Assembly: GCA_963839285.1 (NCBI GenBank)
Contig: CAWIUN010000014.1
Coordinates: 32,444-96,443 of the forward strand
DNA length: 64,000 bases
Direction of reading: 5' to 3'
Origin: DASSSQ01 sp963839285
GTDB lineage: Bacteria > Actinomycetota > Thermoleophilia > Gaiellales > Gaiellaceae
The notes below the pieces were generated by a model. It was not told where the DNA came from. It saw only the letters and a program-made list of their open reading frames with translations, and did not search any database. How positions within the stretch are numbered: the first letter of the stretch is position 1; each line of letters begins with the position of its first letter. The translations under genes and the position numbers were made by a program. Below are positions 34,653 through 44,277 of this stretch, piece after piece.

Positions 34653-36224
34653 GTTCGACGTCGTCGTCGCGGGCGCCGGGCACAACAGCCTGATCGCCGC
34701 CTGCTACCTGGCGAAGGCGGGGCTCGAGGTCTGCGTGCTCGAGGCGCGCGACCTCGTCGGCGGCGACACCGCCACCGAGGAGCTGACGCTGCCGGGCTTC
34801 CTGCACGACAGCTGCTCGACGGCCCACGTCCTGATCCAGTCCAGCCCGACGATCCGGGACGACGAGCTCGGCCTGCAGGCCGAGTACGGGCTCGAGTACC
34901 TCCGTCCCGAGCGCGCCGTCGTCGTGCCGTTCCTCGACGGCGCCTCGATCACGCAGTGGCGCGACCGCGAGCGCACGTGGGAGGAGCTGGCGCGCTTCTC
35001 GAGGCGGGACGCCGACGCGTTCGTGCGGATGCTGGAGGAGTACCACGAGGTGCGCGGCGCCTTCGCCGGCGTCCGCAACACGCCGCTCGGGGCGGGCCCG
35101 ACGCTGGAGCAGCGGCTGGCCGGCCGCCCGGACGCCCACCGCTGGCTGCGCCGGCAGCAGGAGTCGGCCTGGGAGGCGGTCATGGACCGCTTCGAGGACT
35201 GGCACGTGCAGGCGTTCATGCTCTGGATGGCGGAGCTGACGATGCAGCCGGTCGAGCAGCCGGGCACGGCGCTGCTCGCCTGGTCGCTGCCGTACGGCCG
35301 CGACCAGCACGGCTGGGCGATGCCGCGCGGCGGCTCGGGCGCGCTGCCGCAGGCCTGCGTCCGCCTGCTCGAGGCGCACGGCGCGACGATCCTGACCGGC
35401 AGGCAGGTCTCCGGGCTCGTGCTCGAGGACGGACATTGCGCAGGCGTCGAGACGGAGCGACGGCGAGCGGTACCTCGGCCGCCGCGCGGTGCTCTCGTCG
35501 ATCCACGTCAAGCACCTGGTCGAGATGGCGCCGGCGGACCGCTGGGGCGACGAGCTCGTCGATGCGGCCGCCGGCTGGCGCGAGGGCGTGACGATGTTCG
35601 TCACCCACTACGCGACGAGCGAGCCGCCGCTCTTCGCGGCGGGGGACGGCGACCGCGGTCGCCTCGGTCGCGATGGGCACCGGCCTGCCTCCCGCGCGCC
35701 ACCTCCGCTTCGGCTCCGAGTTCCTGCTCCGCCGCGTCGACCTCGAGGACCCCGTGCTGCTCGTCGTCTGCCCGACCGTCGAGGATGCCGCGCGCGCACC
35801 GGACGGCGGGCACACGCTGAAGGTGATCGGCTTCCAGCCCTACGACCTCGCCGACGGCGGCCCGGGCCGCTGGGACGAGCTCGCCGACGAGGTCTCGGAC
35901 GCGAACCTGGCGATGCTGCGTCGCTTCGCGCCGAACCTGACCGACGAGACGATCCTGGCGCGCGTCGTCAAGTCGCCGCTCGACCTCGAGCGGCAGAACC
36001 AGCACAACTGGCACGGCTCCTGCCACGGCGGGGCGCTCTCGCCCTCGCAGTCCGGGCGCTTCCGCTTCGGCCACCGCACGCCGATCGCCCGCCTCTACCA
36101 GACGGGCTCGACCACGCACCCGGGCGGCTCGGTCTCCGCCGGCCCGGGCCGGAACGCCGCACGTGTGCTGCTCGAGGATCTGGGGCAGGACTGGGAGGCG
36201 CTCCTCGACCGTTCGAAGAGCTGA
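34639..36224 (+). CDS. FAD-dependent NAD(P)-binding oxidoreductase, phytoene-desaturase-like (two frameshifts)
   Basis: About 527 residues. N-terminal Rossmann motif VVVAGAGHNSLIAACYLAKAGLEVCVLEA, then GGDTATEE. Mid-region WAMPRGGSGALPQACVRLLEAHGA is typical of CrtI/BetA-like amine or carotenoid oxidoreductases, and the C-terminus shows TGSTTHPGGSVSAGPGRNAA. Extra bases near 35458 and 35650 split it. It is the last gene of the catabolic cluster, and a TAGGAT box for pckA follows. It could desaturate or oxidise a pathway intermediate. Confidence 0.87.
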
Positions 36225-36229
36225 ATACG

Positions 36230-36235
36230 TAGGAT
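36230..36235 (+). promoter_or_regulatory. -10-like TAGGAT box of pckA
   Basis: TAGGAT lies 42 nt before the pckA ATG, just after the stop of the oxidoreductase gene. A GAGGAGGAAG ribosome-binding site is present near 36260-36269, so pckA has a normal leader, unlike several leaderless genes here. Confidence 0.4.
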
Positions 36236-36277
36236 TCGACGACCGCCGCCCCGCCACCCGAGGAGGAAGCGACCCCG

Positions 36278-37878
36278 ATGACGATCGCCCCGGAGCGAAA
36301 GCGCCAGGTAGACCTCGCCGAGCACGGGATCGAGCCGAGCGGACGGGTGCTGCTCAACCCGACGACCCCCGTCCTCTACGAGCACGCGATCCTCCGCGGC
36401 GAGGCGCGCATCGCCCACGGCGGCCCCTTCGTCGTCGACACCGGCCGGCACACGGGCCGCTCGCCCAAGGACAAGTTCGCGGTCGTCGAGCCCGGCTCCA
36501 AGGACCGGATCTGGTGGGAGAAGGTCAACCACCCGCTCGCCGAGGACGACTTCGACGCGCTGCGCGAGAAGGTGGCGCGCTACCTGAGCGAGCGCGAGGA
36601 CCTCTACGTCGTCGACGCGTTCGCGGGCGCCGACCCGAAGCACCGGCTGCGGCTGCGCGTGATCACGGGCATGCCCTACCACGCGCTCTTCTCGCGGACG
36701 ATGTTCATCACGCCGAGCGAGGAGGAGCTGCAGGACTTCGAGCCGGAGGCGGTCGTCCTGCACGCGCCCGGGCTCGAGGCCGACCCGGAGACCGACGGCA
36801 CCCGCAGCGGCACCTTCACGATCTTCCATCCCTCCAAGCGCGAGATCCTGATCGGCGGCACCTACTACGCCGGCGAGATCAAGAAGGCGATCTTCACGCT
36901 GATGAACGACTCGCTGCCGCTCGCGGGCGTGCTGCCGATGCACTGCTCCGCCAACGTCGGCGAGAGCGGCGACGTCGCGATCTTCTTCGGGCTCTCCGGC
37001 ACCGGCAAGACGACGCTCTCGGCCGACCCGGAGCGGCAGCTGATCGGCGACGACGAGCACGGCTGGGGCGACAACGGCGTCTTCAACATCGAGGGCGGCT
37101 GCTACGCGAAGGTGATCCGGCTCTCGGCCGAGGCGGAGCCGGAGATCTACCGGACGACCCGCACCTTCGGGACCGTGCTCGAGAACGTGACCGATCGACG
37201 AGCTCGGCCGGCTCGACCTCGACGACGACTCGAAGACCGAGAACACCCGCGCCGCCTACAAGCTCGAGCGGATCGACGAACGCGCTGCGGACGAAGATGG
37301 CGGGGCACCCGCAGAACGTCGTCTTCCTGACCGCGGACGCCTTCGGGATCCTGCCGCCGATCGCGCGCCTCGACTACGAGCAGGCCCGCTACTACTTCCT
37401 CTCCGGCTTCACGGCGAAGCTGGCCGGCACCGAGATCGGCGTCGACGAGCCGGAGCCGACCTTCTCGACCTGCTTCGGCGCGCCCTTCCTGCCGCAGCCG
37501 CCCGCGGTCTACTCGCGGATGCTCGGCGAGAAGCTCGAGGCGCACCGGCCGCACGTCTGGCTCGTCAACACCGGCTGGACCGGCGGGCCCTACGGCGAGG
37601 GGCACCGGATGCCGATCCAGGCGACCCGGGCGCTCCTGCACGCGGCGCTCTCGGGCGGGCTCGACCGCGTCGACTACCGCACCGACCCGATCTTCGGCTT
37701 CGAGGTGCCGGTGCGTGCGCCGGGCGTCGAGCAGTCGCTGCTCGACCCGCGCGGGACGTGGCGCGACCCGGACGCCTACGACCGCAAGGCGCGCGAGCTG
37801 GCGCGCATGTTCCGCGACAACTTCGAGCAGTTCGCGGACGTGCCGGACGCGGTCCGCGCGGCCGGCCCGCAAGGCTAG
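36278..37878 (+). CDS. pckA: Phosphoenolpyruvate carboxykinase (ATP) (two frameshifts)
   Basis: Interconverts oxaloacetate + ATP and PEP + CO2 in gluconeogenesis. Motifs: TGRHTGRSPKDKF, the oxaloacetate-binding YYAGEIKKAIF, P-loop GLSGTGKTTLS, GDDEHGW metal site, and NTGWTGGPYGEGHRM near the C-terminus. About 532 residues. Two extra bases near 37192 and 37281 take a short segment (IDELGRLDLDDDSKTENTR) into another frame. Intact otherwise, so an assembly error is more likely than loss. Confidence 0.93.
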
Positions 37879-37934
37879 GACACGCCCGCGGCGGACGTCT
37901 TGCGCGCGCGGGGGCGCCCCGGCACCATGGAGTC

Positions 37935-38066
37935 GTGGACGAGGAGCTGATCTCGCGCGACGAGGTGACGCAGTATCTCTTCACGGTTCAGGACATGAAG
38001 GTGGACCTGCAGGCGATTCGCCGGCTGCTGGAAGGAGGACGACGATGGCGAAGCCCCCGAAGCTGA
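37935..38066 (+). CDS. Small hypothetical protein (43 aa)
   Basis: GTG start at 37935; MDEELISRDEVTQYLFTVQDMKVDLQ reads like a short helical protein with an acidic N-terminus. It overlaps the next small gene by 22 nt. Together they look like a real two-gene unit between pckA and sdhA. No known function; supported only by context and composition. Confidence 0.45.
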   Translation: MDEELISRDEVTQYLFTVQDMKVDLQAIRRLLEGGRRWRSPRS

Positions 38067-38194
38067 CGCCTGAGGAGCTCGCCGAGCGCAGGGAGCGCGA
38101 CCGCGAGTTCCGGGCGATGCTCGAGCGACGGCTGGAGATCGATCGCCGGCTGCGCGCCGAGCGCGAGGCGCGCGAGCGCGGCGAGAAGCGTTAG
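38045..38194 (+). CDS. Small charged helical protein (49 aa)
   Basis: ATG behind a very strong GGAAGGAGG ribosome-binding site. The protein is almost wholly charged and helical (LTPEELAERRERDREFRAML, then RLEIDRRLRAEREARERG), possibly a short coiled coil. Function unknown. Confidence 0.5.
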   Translation: MAKPPKLTPEELAERRERDREFRAMLERRLEIDRRLRAEREARERGEKR

Positions 38195-38229
38195 ACCCCT
38201 TCCCGGCGCGCCCCTCGCCGCGGTTCAGG

Positions 38230-38235
38230 TAGAAC
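38230..38235 (+). promoter_or_regulatory. -10-like TAGAAC box of the sdh operon
   Basis: TAGAAC lies 7 nt before the sdhA GTG, implying a leaderless transcript; no Shine-Dalgarno sequence is seen. No clear -35 box. Confidence 0.4.
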
Positions 38236-38242
38236 AGGTCCT

Positions 38243-39925
38243 GTGGAAGGCACGCACGACGTCCTGGTCGTAGGCGCCGGCTGCGCGGGCATGCGCGCCG
38301 CGATCGCCGCCCACGACGCGGGCGCGGACGTCGCGATGATCTCGAAGCTGCACCCGACGCGCAGCCACTCCGGCGCGGCCGAGGGCGGCATCAACGCGGC
38401 GCTCGGGAACGCGGCCGAGGACTCGCCGGAGATCCACGCCTACGACACGGTCAAGGGCTCGGACTACATCGGCGACCAGGACGCGATCGAGATCTTCACG
38501 CGCGAGGCGCCCGGCGACATCTACGAGCTCGAGCGCTGGGGCGCGGTCTTCTCGCGCCGCGAGGACGGCCGGCTCGCGCAGCGCCCGTTCGGCGCCGCCG
38601 GCTCGCCGCGCACGGTCTACGCGGCCGACATCACCGGCCACGTCCTGATCCAGGTGCTCTACGAGCAGGTCGTCAAGCGCGACATCCCGGTCTACGAGGA
38701 GTACTTCGCCTGGAAGCTGGTCGAGTCGGACGGCCGCTGCCAGGGCGTCATCTGCTGGGACCTCCTCAACGGCGGCCTGAAGACGCTCGGCGGCAAGACG
38801 GTCGTGCTCGCGACGGGCGGCGCCGGCCGCCAGTACCGCGCGACCACGAACGCCTACGCCTGCACCGGCGACGGGATGGCGATGGCGCTGCACCTCGGCC
38901 TGCCGCTGAAGGACATGGAGTTCATGCAGTTCCACCCGACGACGATGTTCCCGTCGGGGATCCTGATCACGGAGGGCTGCCGCGGCGAGGGCGGCTACCT
39001 GATCAACGCCGACGGCGAGCGGTTCATGAAGCGCTACGCGCCGAACGCGATGGAGCTCGCCTCCCGCGACGTCGTCTCCCGCTCCGAGCAGACCGAGATC
39101 GACGAGGGCCGCGGCATCAAGGGCTCGGTCTGGCTCGACCTGCGCCACCTCGGCGCCGAGAAGATCCTCGAGCGGCTGCCCGGCTCGCGCGAGCTGGCGA
39201 TGACCTACGCCGGCGTCGACCCGATCTTCGACCCGATCCCGGTGCGGCCGGGCGCCCACTACCACATGGGCGGCGTCGAGACCGGCAACGACGGCGAGAC
39301 GGAGCTGACCGGCCTCTACGCGGCCGGCGAGTGCGCCTGCGTCTCGGTGCACGGCGCCAACCGGCTCGGCGGCAACTCGCTGATGGAGACGATCACCTTC
39401 GGCCGCCGCTCCGGCACCGCCGCCGCCGAGTGGGCGCTCTCCCACACGACGATCGACGTGCCCGAGACCGCCGAGCGCGACGCCGAGCGCGAGCTGAAGG
39501 CGCTGCTCGACCGCTCGGACGGCGAGCGGCCGTGGAAGATCCGCGACGAGCTCGGCCAGTCGATGCTCGAGAACTTCGGCGTCTTCCGGCGCGAGGAGAA
39601 GATGGTGCGCCAGGAGGAGATCATCGTCGAGCTGCGCGAGCGCTACCGCAGCGTCGTCGTCGAGGACAAGGGCGAGGTCTTCAACAGCGACCTGACGCAG
39701 GCGCTCGAGCTCGGGAACATGCTCGACACCGCCTGGACGATGGTGCAGGCCGGGATCGCCCGCAAGGAGAGCCGCGGCGCCCACTCGCGCCCCTACGACT
39801 TCCCGACCCGCGACGACGAGCAGTTCATGAAGCACTCGATCTCCCGCTGGGCCGACGGCCGGCCGGAGCTCTCGTACAAGGAGGTCCGCGTGACGAAGTG
39901 GGAGCCGCAGGAGCGCAAGTACTGA
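38243..39925 (+). CDS. sdhA: Succinate dehydrogenase/fumarate reductase flavoprotein subunit
   Basis: 560 residues, intact. FAD motif VLVVGAGCAGMRAAIAA, the flavinylated His in RSHSGAAEGGINAAL, active-site FMQFHPTTMFPSGILITEGCRGEGG, and HYHMGGVETG. C-terminal domain ends RKESRGAHSRPYDFP. It oxidises succinate and feeds electrons to SdhB. The stop overlaps the sdhB ATG (TGATG). Confidence 0.96.
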   Translation: MEGTHDVLVVGAGCAGMRAAIAAHDAGADVAMISKLHPTRSHSGAAEGGINAALGNAAEDSPEIHAYDTVKGSDYIGDQDAIEIFTREAPGDIYELERWGAVFSRREDGRLAQRPFGAAGSPRTVYAADITGHVLIQVLYEQVVKRDIPVYEEYFAWKLVESDGRCQGVICWDLLNGGLKTLGGKTVVLATGGAGRQYRATTNAYACTGDGMAMALHLGLPLKDMEFMQFHPTTMFPSGILITEGCRGEGGYLINADGERFMKRYAPNAMELASRDVVSRSEQTEIDEGRGIKGSVWLDLRHLGAEKILERLPGSRELAMTYAGVDPIFDPIPVRPGAHYHMGGVETGNDGETELTGLYAAGECACVSVHGANRLGGNSLMETITFGRRSGTAAAEWALSHTTIDVPETAERDAERELKALLDRSDGERPWKIRDELGQSMLENFGVFRREEKMVRQEEIIVELRERYRSVVVEDKGEVFNSDLTQALELGNMLDTAWTMVQAGIARKESRGAHSRPYDFPTRDDEQFMKHSISRWADGRPELSYKEVRVTKWEPQERKY

Positions 39926-41130
39926 TGCAAGTCGCCCTCAAGATCTGGCGCTACGACGCGGCGAGCGGCGATCGCGCCCTCCGCGAGTACGAGATCGACG
40001 CGCCCGAGGAGGCGACGCTGCTCGACTGCCTCGACATCGTCAAGGACAAGGTCGACGGCTCGCTCGCCTACCGCAAGAGCTGCCGGATGATGATCTGCGG
40101 CTCCTGCGGCATGCGCATGGACGGCGCCGCCGTGCTCGCCTGCAAGACGCGCATGTACGACATCGCCCAGGAGGGCCGCGTCCCCGTGATCTCGGCGATG
40201 GGCAACCTGCCGATCGTCAAGGACCTCGTCGTCGACATGGAGCCCTTCTGGGACAAGTTCAAGGCGATGAAGCCCTACCTGCAGCCGGGCTACGCCGAGC
40301 CGGAGGACGGGCGCGAGCACCTGATCTCGCAGGAGCGGATGAACGTGATCCACAAGGAGGCGCTCTGCATCAACTGCGGCTGCTGCGTCTCCGAGTGCAA
40401 CGCGATGGAGTCCGACCCCGACTTCCTCGGCCCGCAGGCGCTCGCGAAGGGGATGCGCTTCGTCGGCGACCCGCGCGACCAGGCCGGCGTCGAGCGGCTC
40501 GAGGAGTACTCGGGCGAGCACGGGATCTGGGAGTGCACCCGCTGCTACTTCTGCAACCAGCGCTGCCCGAAGGGCGTCGACCCGCGCGACGCGATCGCGA
40601 AGCTCGGCGCCGAGGCGATCCGCGAGGGGATCACGCGCGACATGGGCGCCAAGCACGCCAAGTGGTTCGTCCAGTCGGCGAAGACGACGGGCTGGCTGCG
40701 CGAGACGGAGCTCGTCCCGAAGACCCAGGGCGTCGTCTCCTCGATCAAGCAGATGAAGTTCGCGATGAGCCTGATCCGCCACAACAAGGCCGGGATCACC
40801 TTCCCGCCGCACGTGGCCGAGAACGTCAAGGAGTCGCGCAACCTCTACAACCTCGTCAAGACGCAGGACCGCCAGGGCGCGCTCGGGATCGTCCAGGGGG
40901 AGCACGCGCTCTCCCGCCTCGAGCACGCGCACGGCGTCCACAAGGATCCCTACGACCGCCCCGACGCGGCGCCGCGCCCCTACATCAAGGGCGAGGAGCA
41001 GGACGGCAACGTGGTCGGCGGCGCCAACGAGGGCCAGGGCAGCCTCACGCAGGCGGACGTGACGCCGGGTGCCGAACCGACCAGGAAGTACGCGGCGGAA
41101 CAGCCGGGTCAGGAGGGTCAGAAGCAGTGA
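39925..41130 (+). CDS. sdhB: Succinate dehydrogenase iron-sulfur subunit with long C-terminal extension
   Basis: 401 residues. Cluster ligands are all present: [2Fe-2S] CRMMICGSCGMRMDG...C, [4Fe-4S] CINCGCCVSECN and [3Fe-4S] CTRCYFCNQRCPKG. Usual SdhB ends near residue 240-250. Here about 150 residues follow, including conserved-looking KWFVQSAKTTGWLRE and KFAMSLIRHNKAGITFP, then a Gly/Gln-rich tail. The extension may bind the SdhE subunit encoded next. The stop overlaps the sdhE GTG. Confidence 0.94.
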   Translation: MQVALKIWRYDAASGDRALREYEIDAPEEATLLDCLDIVKDKVDGSLAYRKSCRMMICGSCGMRMDGAAVLACKTRMYDIAQEGRVPVISAMGNLPIVKDLVVDMEPFWDKFKAMKPYLQPGYAEPEDGREHLISQERMNVIHKEALCINCGCCVSECNAMESDPDFLGPQALAKGMRFVGDPRDQAGVERLEEYSGEHGIWECTRCYFCNQRCPKGVDPRDAIAKLGAEAIREGITRDMGAKHAKWFVQSAKTTGWLRETELVPKTQGVVSSIKQMKFAMSLIRHNKAGITFPPHVAENVKESRNLYNLVKTQDRQGALGIVQGEHALSRLEHAHGVHKDPYDRPDAAPRPYIKGEEQDGNVVGGANEGQGSLTQADVTPGAEPTRKYAAEQPGQEGQKQ

Positions 41131-42011
41131 AGCGCGTCGCCTACTACAAGGGCTGCCTCGCGTCGCTCTCGGCGAAGGAGCTCGACATCTCGACGAAGGC
41201 GCTCGCCCCGAAGGTCGGGCTCGAGCTGGTCGAGCTCGAGTCGGTCACCTGCTGCGGCGCCGGCGACATCCACGAGGCCGAGCCCGACTACTACCTGCAC
41301 CTGAACGCGCGGATCCTCGCCTACGCGGCCGCCGAGGGCGTCGACACGCTGATGACGGTCTGCAACGTCTGCACGCTGAACCTGCGGCAGGCGAACTGGC
41401 AGCTGCTCGGCGACGCCGACCTGCGCGCCCGCGTCAACGAGAACCTCGCCTCGGTCGGCGTCCCCGCCTACGAGCAGGACGTCGAGGTGCGCCACTTCCT
41501 CTGGGAGGTCGCCGAGGGCGAGGGCTACGAGCAGCTGAAGCAGGCCGCGCACAAGGGCCTGAAGGGGCTGAAGATCGCGCCGTTCTACGGCTGCCAGATC
41601 CTGCGGCCCTCGAAGATCATGGGCTTCGAGGACCCCGACCGGCCGTGGTCGCTGGAGCGGATCATCGAGGCCTGCGGCGGCGAGGCCGTCGACTACCCGG
41701 CGAAGGTCAAGTGCTGCGGCTTCCCGATCATCCAGGCGCGCGAGGAGACCGCGCTCGGCGAGCTGATCCAGCCGATCGAGCAGGCGCTCGAGGCCGGCGC
41801 CGACGCGATGGTGACGCCGTGCCCGCTCTGCCACCTCTCGCTCGACGCCTGGCAGCAGAAGCTCGAGGCCTCGACCGGCAGGACGTTCGGGCTGCCGATC
41901 ATGCACCTCTCGCAGCTGATCGGCGTCGCCGCCGGCTTCGAGGAGTCCGAGCTGCGCTTCAAGCGGCACATCGTGCCGGTGCAGCCCGTGGTCGAGAAGA
42001 TCTCGCTGTAG
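41127..42011 (+). CDS. SdhE-type membrane-associated subunit (HdrB-like, two CCG domains)
   Basis: 294 residues, related to heterodisulfide reductase subunit B and the SdhE/SdhC of non-classical (type E) succinate:quinone reductases. The CCG motifs are ESVTCCGAGDIH with CNVCTLN, and KVKCCGFPIIQ with CPLCHLS. They can bind unusual FeS clusters. No SdhC/SdhD cytochrome b genes are nearby, so this protein probably connects the SdhAB module to the membrane quinone pool. GTG start overlapping sdhB. Confidence 0.9.
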   Translation: MKRVAYYKGCLASLSAKELDISTKALAPKVGLELVELESVTCCGAGDIHEAEPDYYLHLNARILAYAAAEGVDTLMTVCNVCTLNLRQANWQLLGDADLRARVNENLASVGVPAYEQDVEVRHFLWEVAEGEGYEQLKQAAHKGLKGLKIAPFYGCQILRPSKIMGFEDPDRPWSLERIIEACGGEAVDYPAKVKCCGFPIIQAREETALGELIQPIEQALEAGADAMVTPCPLCHLSLDAWQQKLEASTGRTFGLPIMHLSQLIGVAAGFEESELRFKRHIVPVQPVVEKISL

Positions 42012-42046
42012 CGCGGCGCGGCGTTCCGCGGGCAGACGGCATCGAC

Positions 42047-42893
42047 ATGGGTGGAGGGGCGATTTCCGGCGCGGCCGGCTCGCGGGTCGGCCGCGCCGGG
42101 GCTCTGCTCGGGGCCGCGGCCGCCGGCGCGGCCGGCCTGGGGCTGGTTCGAGGCGGGCTGGGTGCGGCTGCGGGAGCGGGAGCTGCCGCTGCCGGGGCTG
42201 CCGCCGGAGCTCGAGGGGCTGCGGATCGCGCACCTCTCGGACTTCCACCTCGGCGTGCCCTCGCGCGGCGCGCTCGCGGTCGAGCGCGCCGTCGCCTGGG
42301 TCGAGCAGCGGCGGCCCGACCTCGTCGTCGTCACCGGCGACCTGCTCTCGCGCCCGCGGGGCGAGCCCGAGCTGCAGCGGCTGCTCGAGCGGCTCGGCGC
42401 GCCGTGGCTCGTGCTCGGCAACCACGACCTCGCCCAGAGCCGCGACCCGTTCTCGCTCCCGGTCGACCTGACCCGGCTCTCGGCCGGCCGGCTGCTGCTC
42501 GACGAGAGCGTCGAGCTCGAGCTGCGGGGGCGGAGGGTCGAGCTCGCCGGCGTCGACCCGCGCAGCTGGCTCGAGCAGCGGCGCAGCGGCTTCCCGCCCT
42601 CGGACGCCGACCTGCGGATCCTGCTCTGCCATTTCCCGCTCGCCCTCGAGACGGTCGAGCCGGGCCGCTTCCACCTGATCCTCGCCGGGCACCTGCACGC
42701 GGGGCAGGTCGTCGTCCCGTACGGCTTCGGGAAGCTGCACCTGGCCCACCTCGGCGCCCGCTACACGGACGGCGTCTACCGGCGCGGCGGCACGGTCATG
42801 CACGTCTCGCCCGGGCTCGGGACGACCTTCGTGCCCTTCCGCTTCGCGGCGCGCCCCGAGGCGACGGAGCTCGTCCTCTGCGGCGGTTCGTAG
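42047..42893 (+). CDS. Membrane-anchored metallophosphoesterase (one frameshift)
   Basis: Calcineurin-like phosphoesterase. Motifs: HLSDFHLG, VVTGDLLSR, LVLGNHD, LCHFPLAL and LAGHLHAGQV, i.e. all metal-binding blocks of the YkuE/YaeI type. The ATG at 42047 gives a hydrophobic N-terminal helix (GRAGALLGAAAAGAAGL). An extra base near 42139 then shifts to the main frame, starting WGWFEAGWVRLRE. A GTG at 42051 in the main frame would lack the membrane segment. About 281 residues. Possible role in lipid or isoprenoid phosphate hydrolysis. Confidence 0.87.
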
Positions 42894-42896
42894 ACT
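42891..42896 (+). promoter_or_regulatory. -10-like TAGACT box before the Asp23 gene
   Basis: TAGACT overlaps the phosphoesterase stop codon and lies 7 nt before the ATG at 42904, as for a leaderless mRNA. Confidence 0.35.
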
Positions 42897-42903
42897 GTTC
42901 TCG

Positions 42904-43206
42904 ATGGACGGTGAGGCGCTGATCTCGAACGACGTGCTCGCGGGCTACGCGGCCGACGCGGCCCGCGAGGTGCCCGGCGTGCGCGCGCTCGTCGGCAAGC
43001 ACCTGCCCGGCCGCCGCGGCGTCAAGGTCGCCGACGAGGACGGCCGCGTCACCGTCGAGCTGCACCTCGAGGTCGCCTGGGGCGTCTCGATCCCGCAGCT
43101 CGGCCTCGACGTGCAGCGGCGCGTCGGCGACTACCTCGAGAAGATGGCCGACGTGCGCCCGGCGTCCGTCGACGTGATCGTCGACGAGGTCGCGACCGGC
43201 GCGTGA
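42904..43206 (+). CDS. Asp23/Gls24 (DUF322) family protein
   Basis: 100 residues. ISNDVLAGYAADAAREVPGVRALVGK at the N-terminus and the central GRVTVELHLEVAWGVSIPQLGLDVQRRV match the Asp23/Gls24 envelope-stress family, whose members often interact with the membrane through a partner. The stop overlaps the next GTG. Role in the cell envelope is inferred from the family. Confidence 0.85.
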   Translation: MDGEALISNDVLAGYAADAAREVPGVRALVGKHLPGRRGVKVADEDGRVTVELHLEVAWGVSIPQLGLDVQRRVGDYLEKMADVRPASVDVIVDEVATGA

Positions 43207-43826
43207 GCTCGCGGCTCGTCAGCCTGACCGGCGCGACGCTCGAGACGGCGCCCACGGTCTGCCACGGCTGCGTCTGGTGGCAGACGCGCGGCTCGCGCAG
43301 CGCCGACAAGCGCCGCTGGATCGAGCGCGTCGAGGGCGAGTGGGGGACGTGGGGGACGATCTACCGCGACGACGACGGACAGGCGCTCGGGTCGATGCAG
43401 TACGGCCCCGCCGCGTCGTTCCCGCGCGCGTCGACGCTGCCCGCCGGGCCGCCGAGCGACGACGCGATGCTCGTCACCTGCGCCTACCTGACGTCGGGCG
43501 CGGCCCAGTGGGTGCTGCAGTCGCTCTTCCTCGCGGCGATCGGCGAGGCGCGCGAGCGCACGGCGGGCGGGCTCGAGGCGTTCGCGTACCGCTACGCGGA
43601 GGGCGAGTCGGCCTACGAGCGCTTCCGCGTCCACCGGACGGTCTTCCCGCGGGACTTCCTCGCCGACTTCGGCTTCCGCACGATCCGCTCGGCGGGCTTC
43701 GTCGAGCTCGTCCGGCTCGAGCTCGGCGGCCTCGTCATGGTCGAGGAGCCGCGCCGCGCGCGCGTCCTGCGCGGCCTGCGCGACGTGCTCGCGCCGGTGC
43801 CGCCCGTGCCGCAGCGGATCCCCTGA
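43203..43826 (+). CDS. GNAT-like acetyltransferase-fold protein
   Basis: 207 residues. Contains CHGCVWWQTRG near the N-terminus, a beta-strand region with GSMQYGPAASFPRA, and VHRTVFPRDFLADFGFRTIRSAGFVELVRLEL, which resembles the C-terminal half of a GNAT fold. The Cys pair in CHGC may bind a metal. GTG start overlaps the Asp23 stop. Substrate unknown. Confidence 0.6.
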   Translation: MSSRLVSLTGATLETAPTVCHGCVWWQTRGSRSADKRRWIERVEGEWGTWGTIYRDDDGQALGSMQYGPAASFPRASTLPAGPPSDDAMLVTCAYLTSGAAQWVLQSLFLAAIGEARERTAGGLEAFAYRYAEGESAYERFRVHRTVFPRDFLADFGFRTIRSAGFVELVRLELGGLVMVEEPRRARVLRGLRDVLAPVPPVPQRIP

Positions 43827-43835
43827 GGCCCGCCG

Positions 43836-44262
43836 CTAGGCGCCGAGCCGGCGCTCGACCTCGTCGAGCCGCTCGCCCGTGCGCCGCTCGACGACGCGCC
43901 CGGGCGAGCGCGTGGCTGAGGCGCAGGTAGGCCTTGCGCCCGGGTAGCGTCTCGGCGACTCGCCGTGCGGCGACGTCGAGACGACGCCTCAGGTACGGCG
44001 AGCTCGGCCCGGAGGCCGCGCAGGCGCGCGAGCACCGTCGTCCTCGCCGACGAGGTCGGCGGCGAGCAGGCGCACGACCGGCTCGAGCTGCATGCGCGGG
44101 AAGGACGCGGGCTCGTCCAGCCATCCGGCGAGCGCCTCGCGGCCGCGGATCGGTGAGCGCGTAGCCGCGCTGCGCTTCCCTCGTCGTGCCGGGCTCCTTG
44201 CGCGCCGAGAGGCCGCCGAGCGAGAGGAGGGGCGGCGTCGGCTCCGCGAACGATGTCCGGGT
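43836..44262 (-). pseudogene. Degraded PadR-family regulator gene
   Basis: The C-terminal PadR domain can be pieced together across three frames: RGYALTDRGREALAGWLDEPASFPRMQLEPVVR (in parts), VLARLRGLRAELA, YLRRRLDVAARRVAETLPGRKAYLRLSHALA and VERRTGERLDEVERRLGA to the TAG at 43836-43838. N-terminally SLGG runs straight into LSARKEPGTT, so about 45-50 residues of the winged helix are missing, and no start codon is seen. The missing DNA-binding core cannot be explained by single-base errors, so this is a true remnant or a local misassembly. Confidence 0.65.
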
Positions 44263-44277
44263 GTCGGACGGCGTTCC

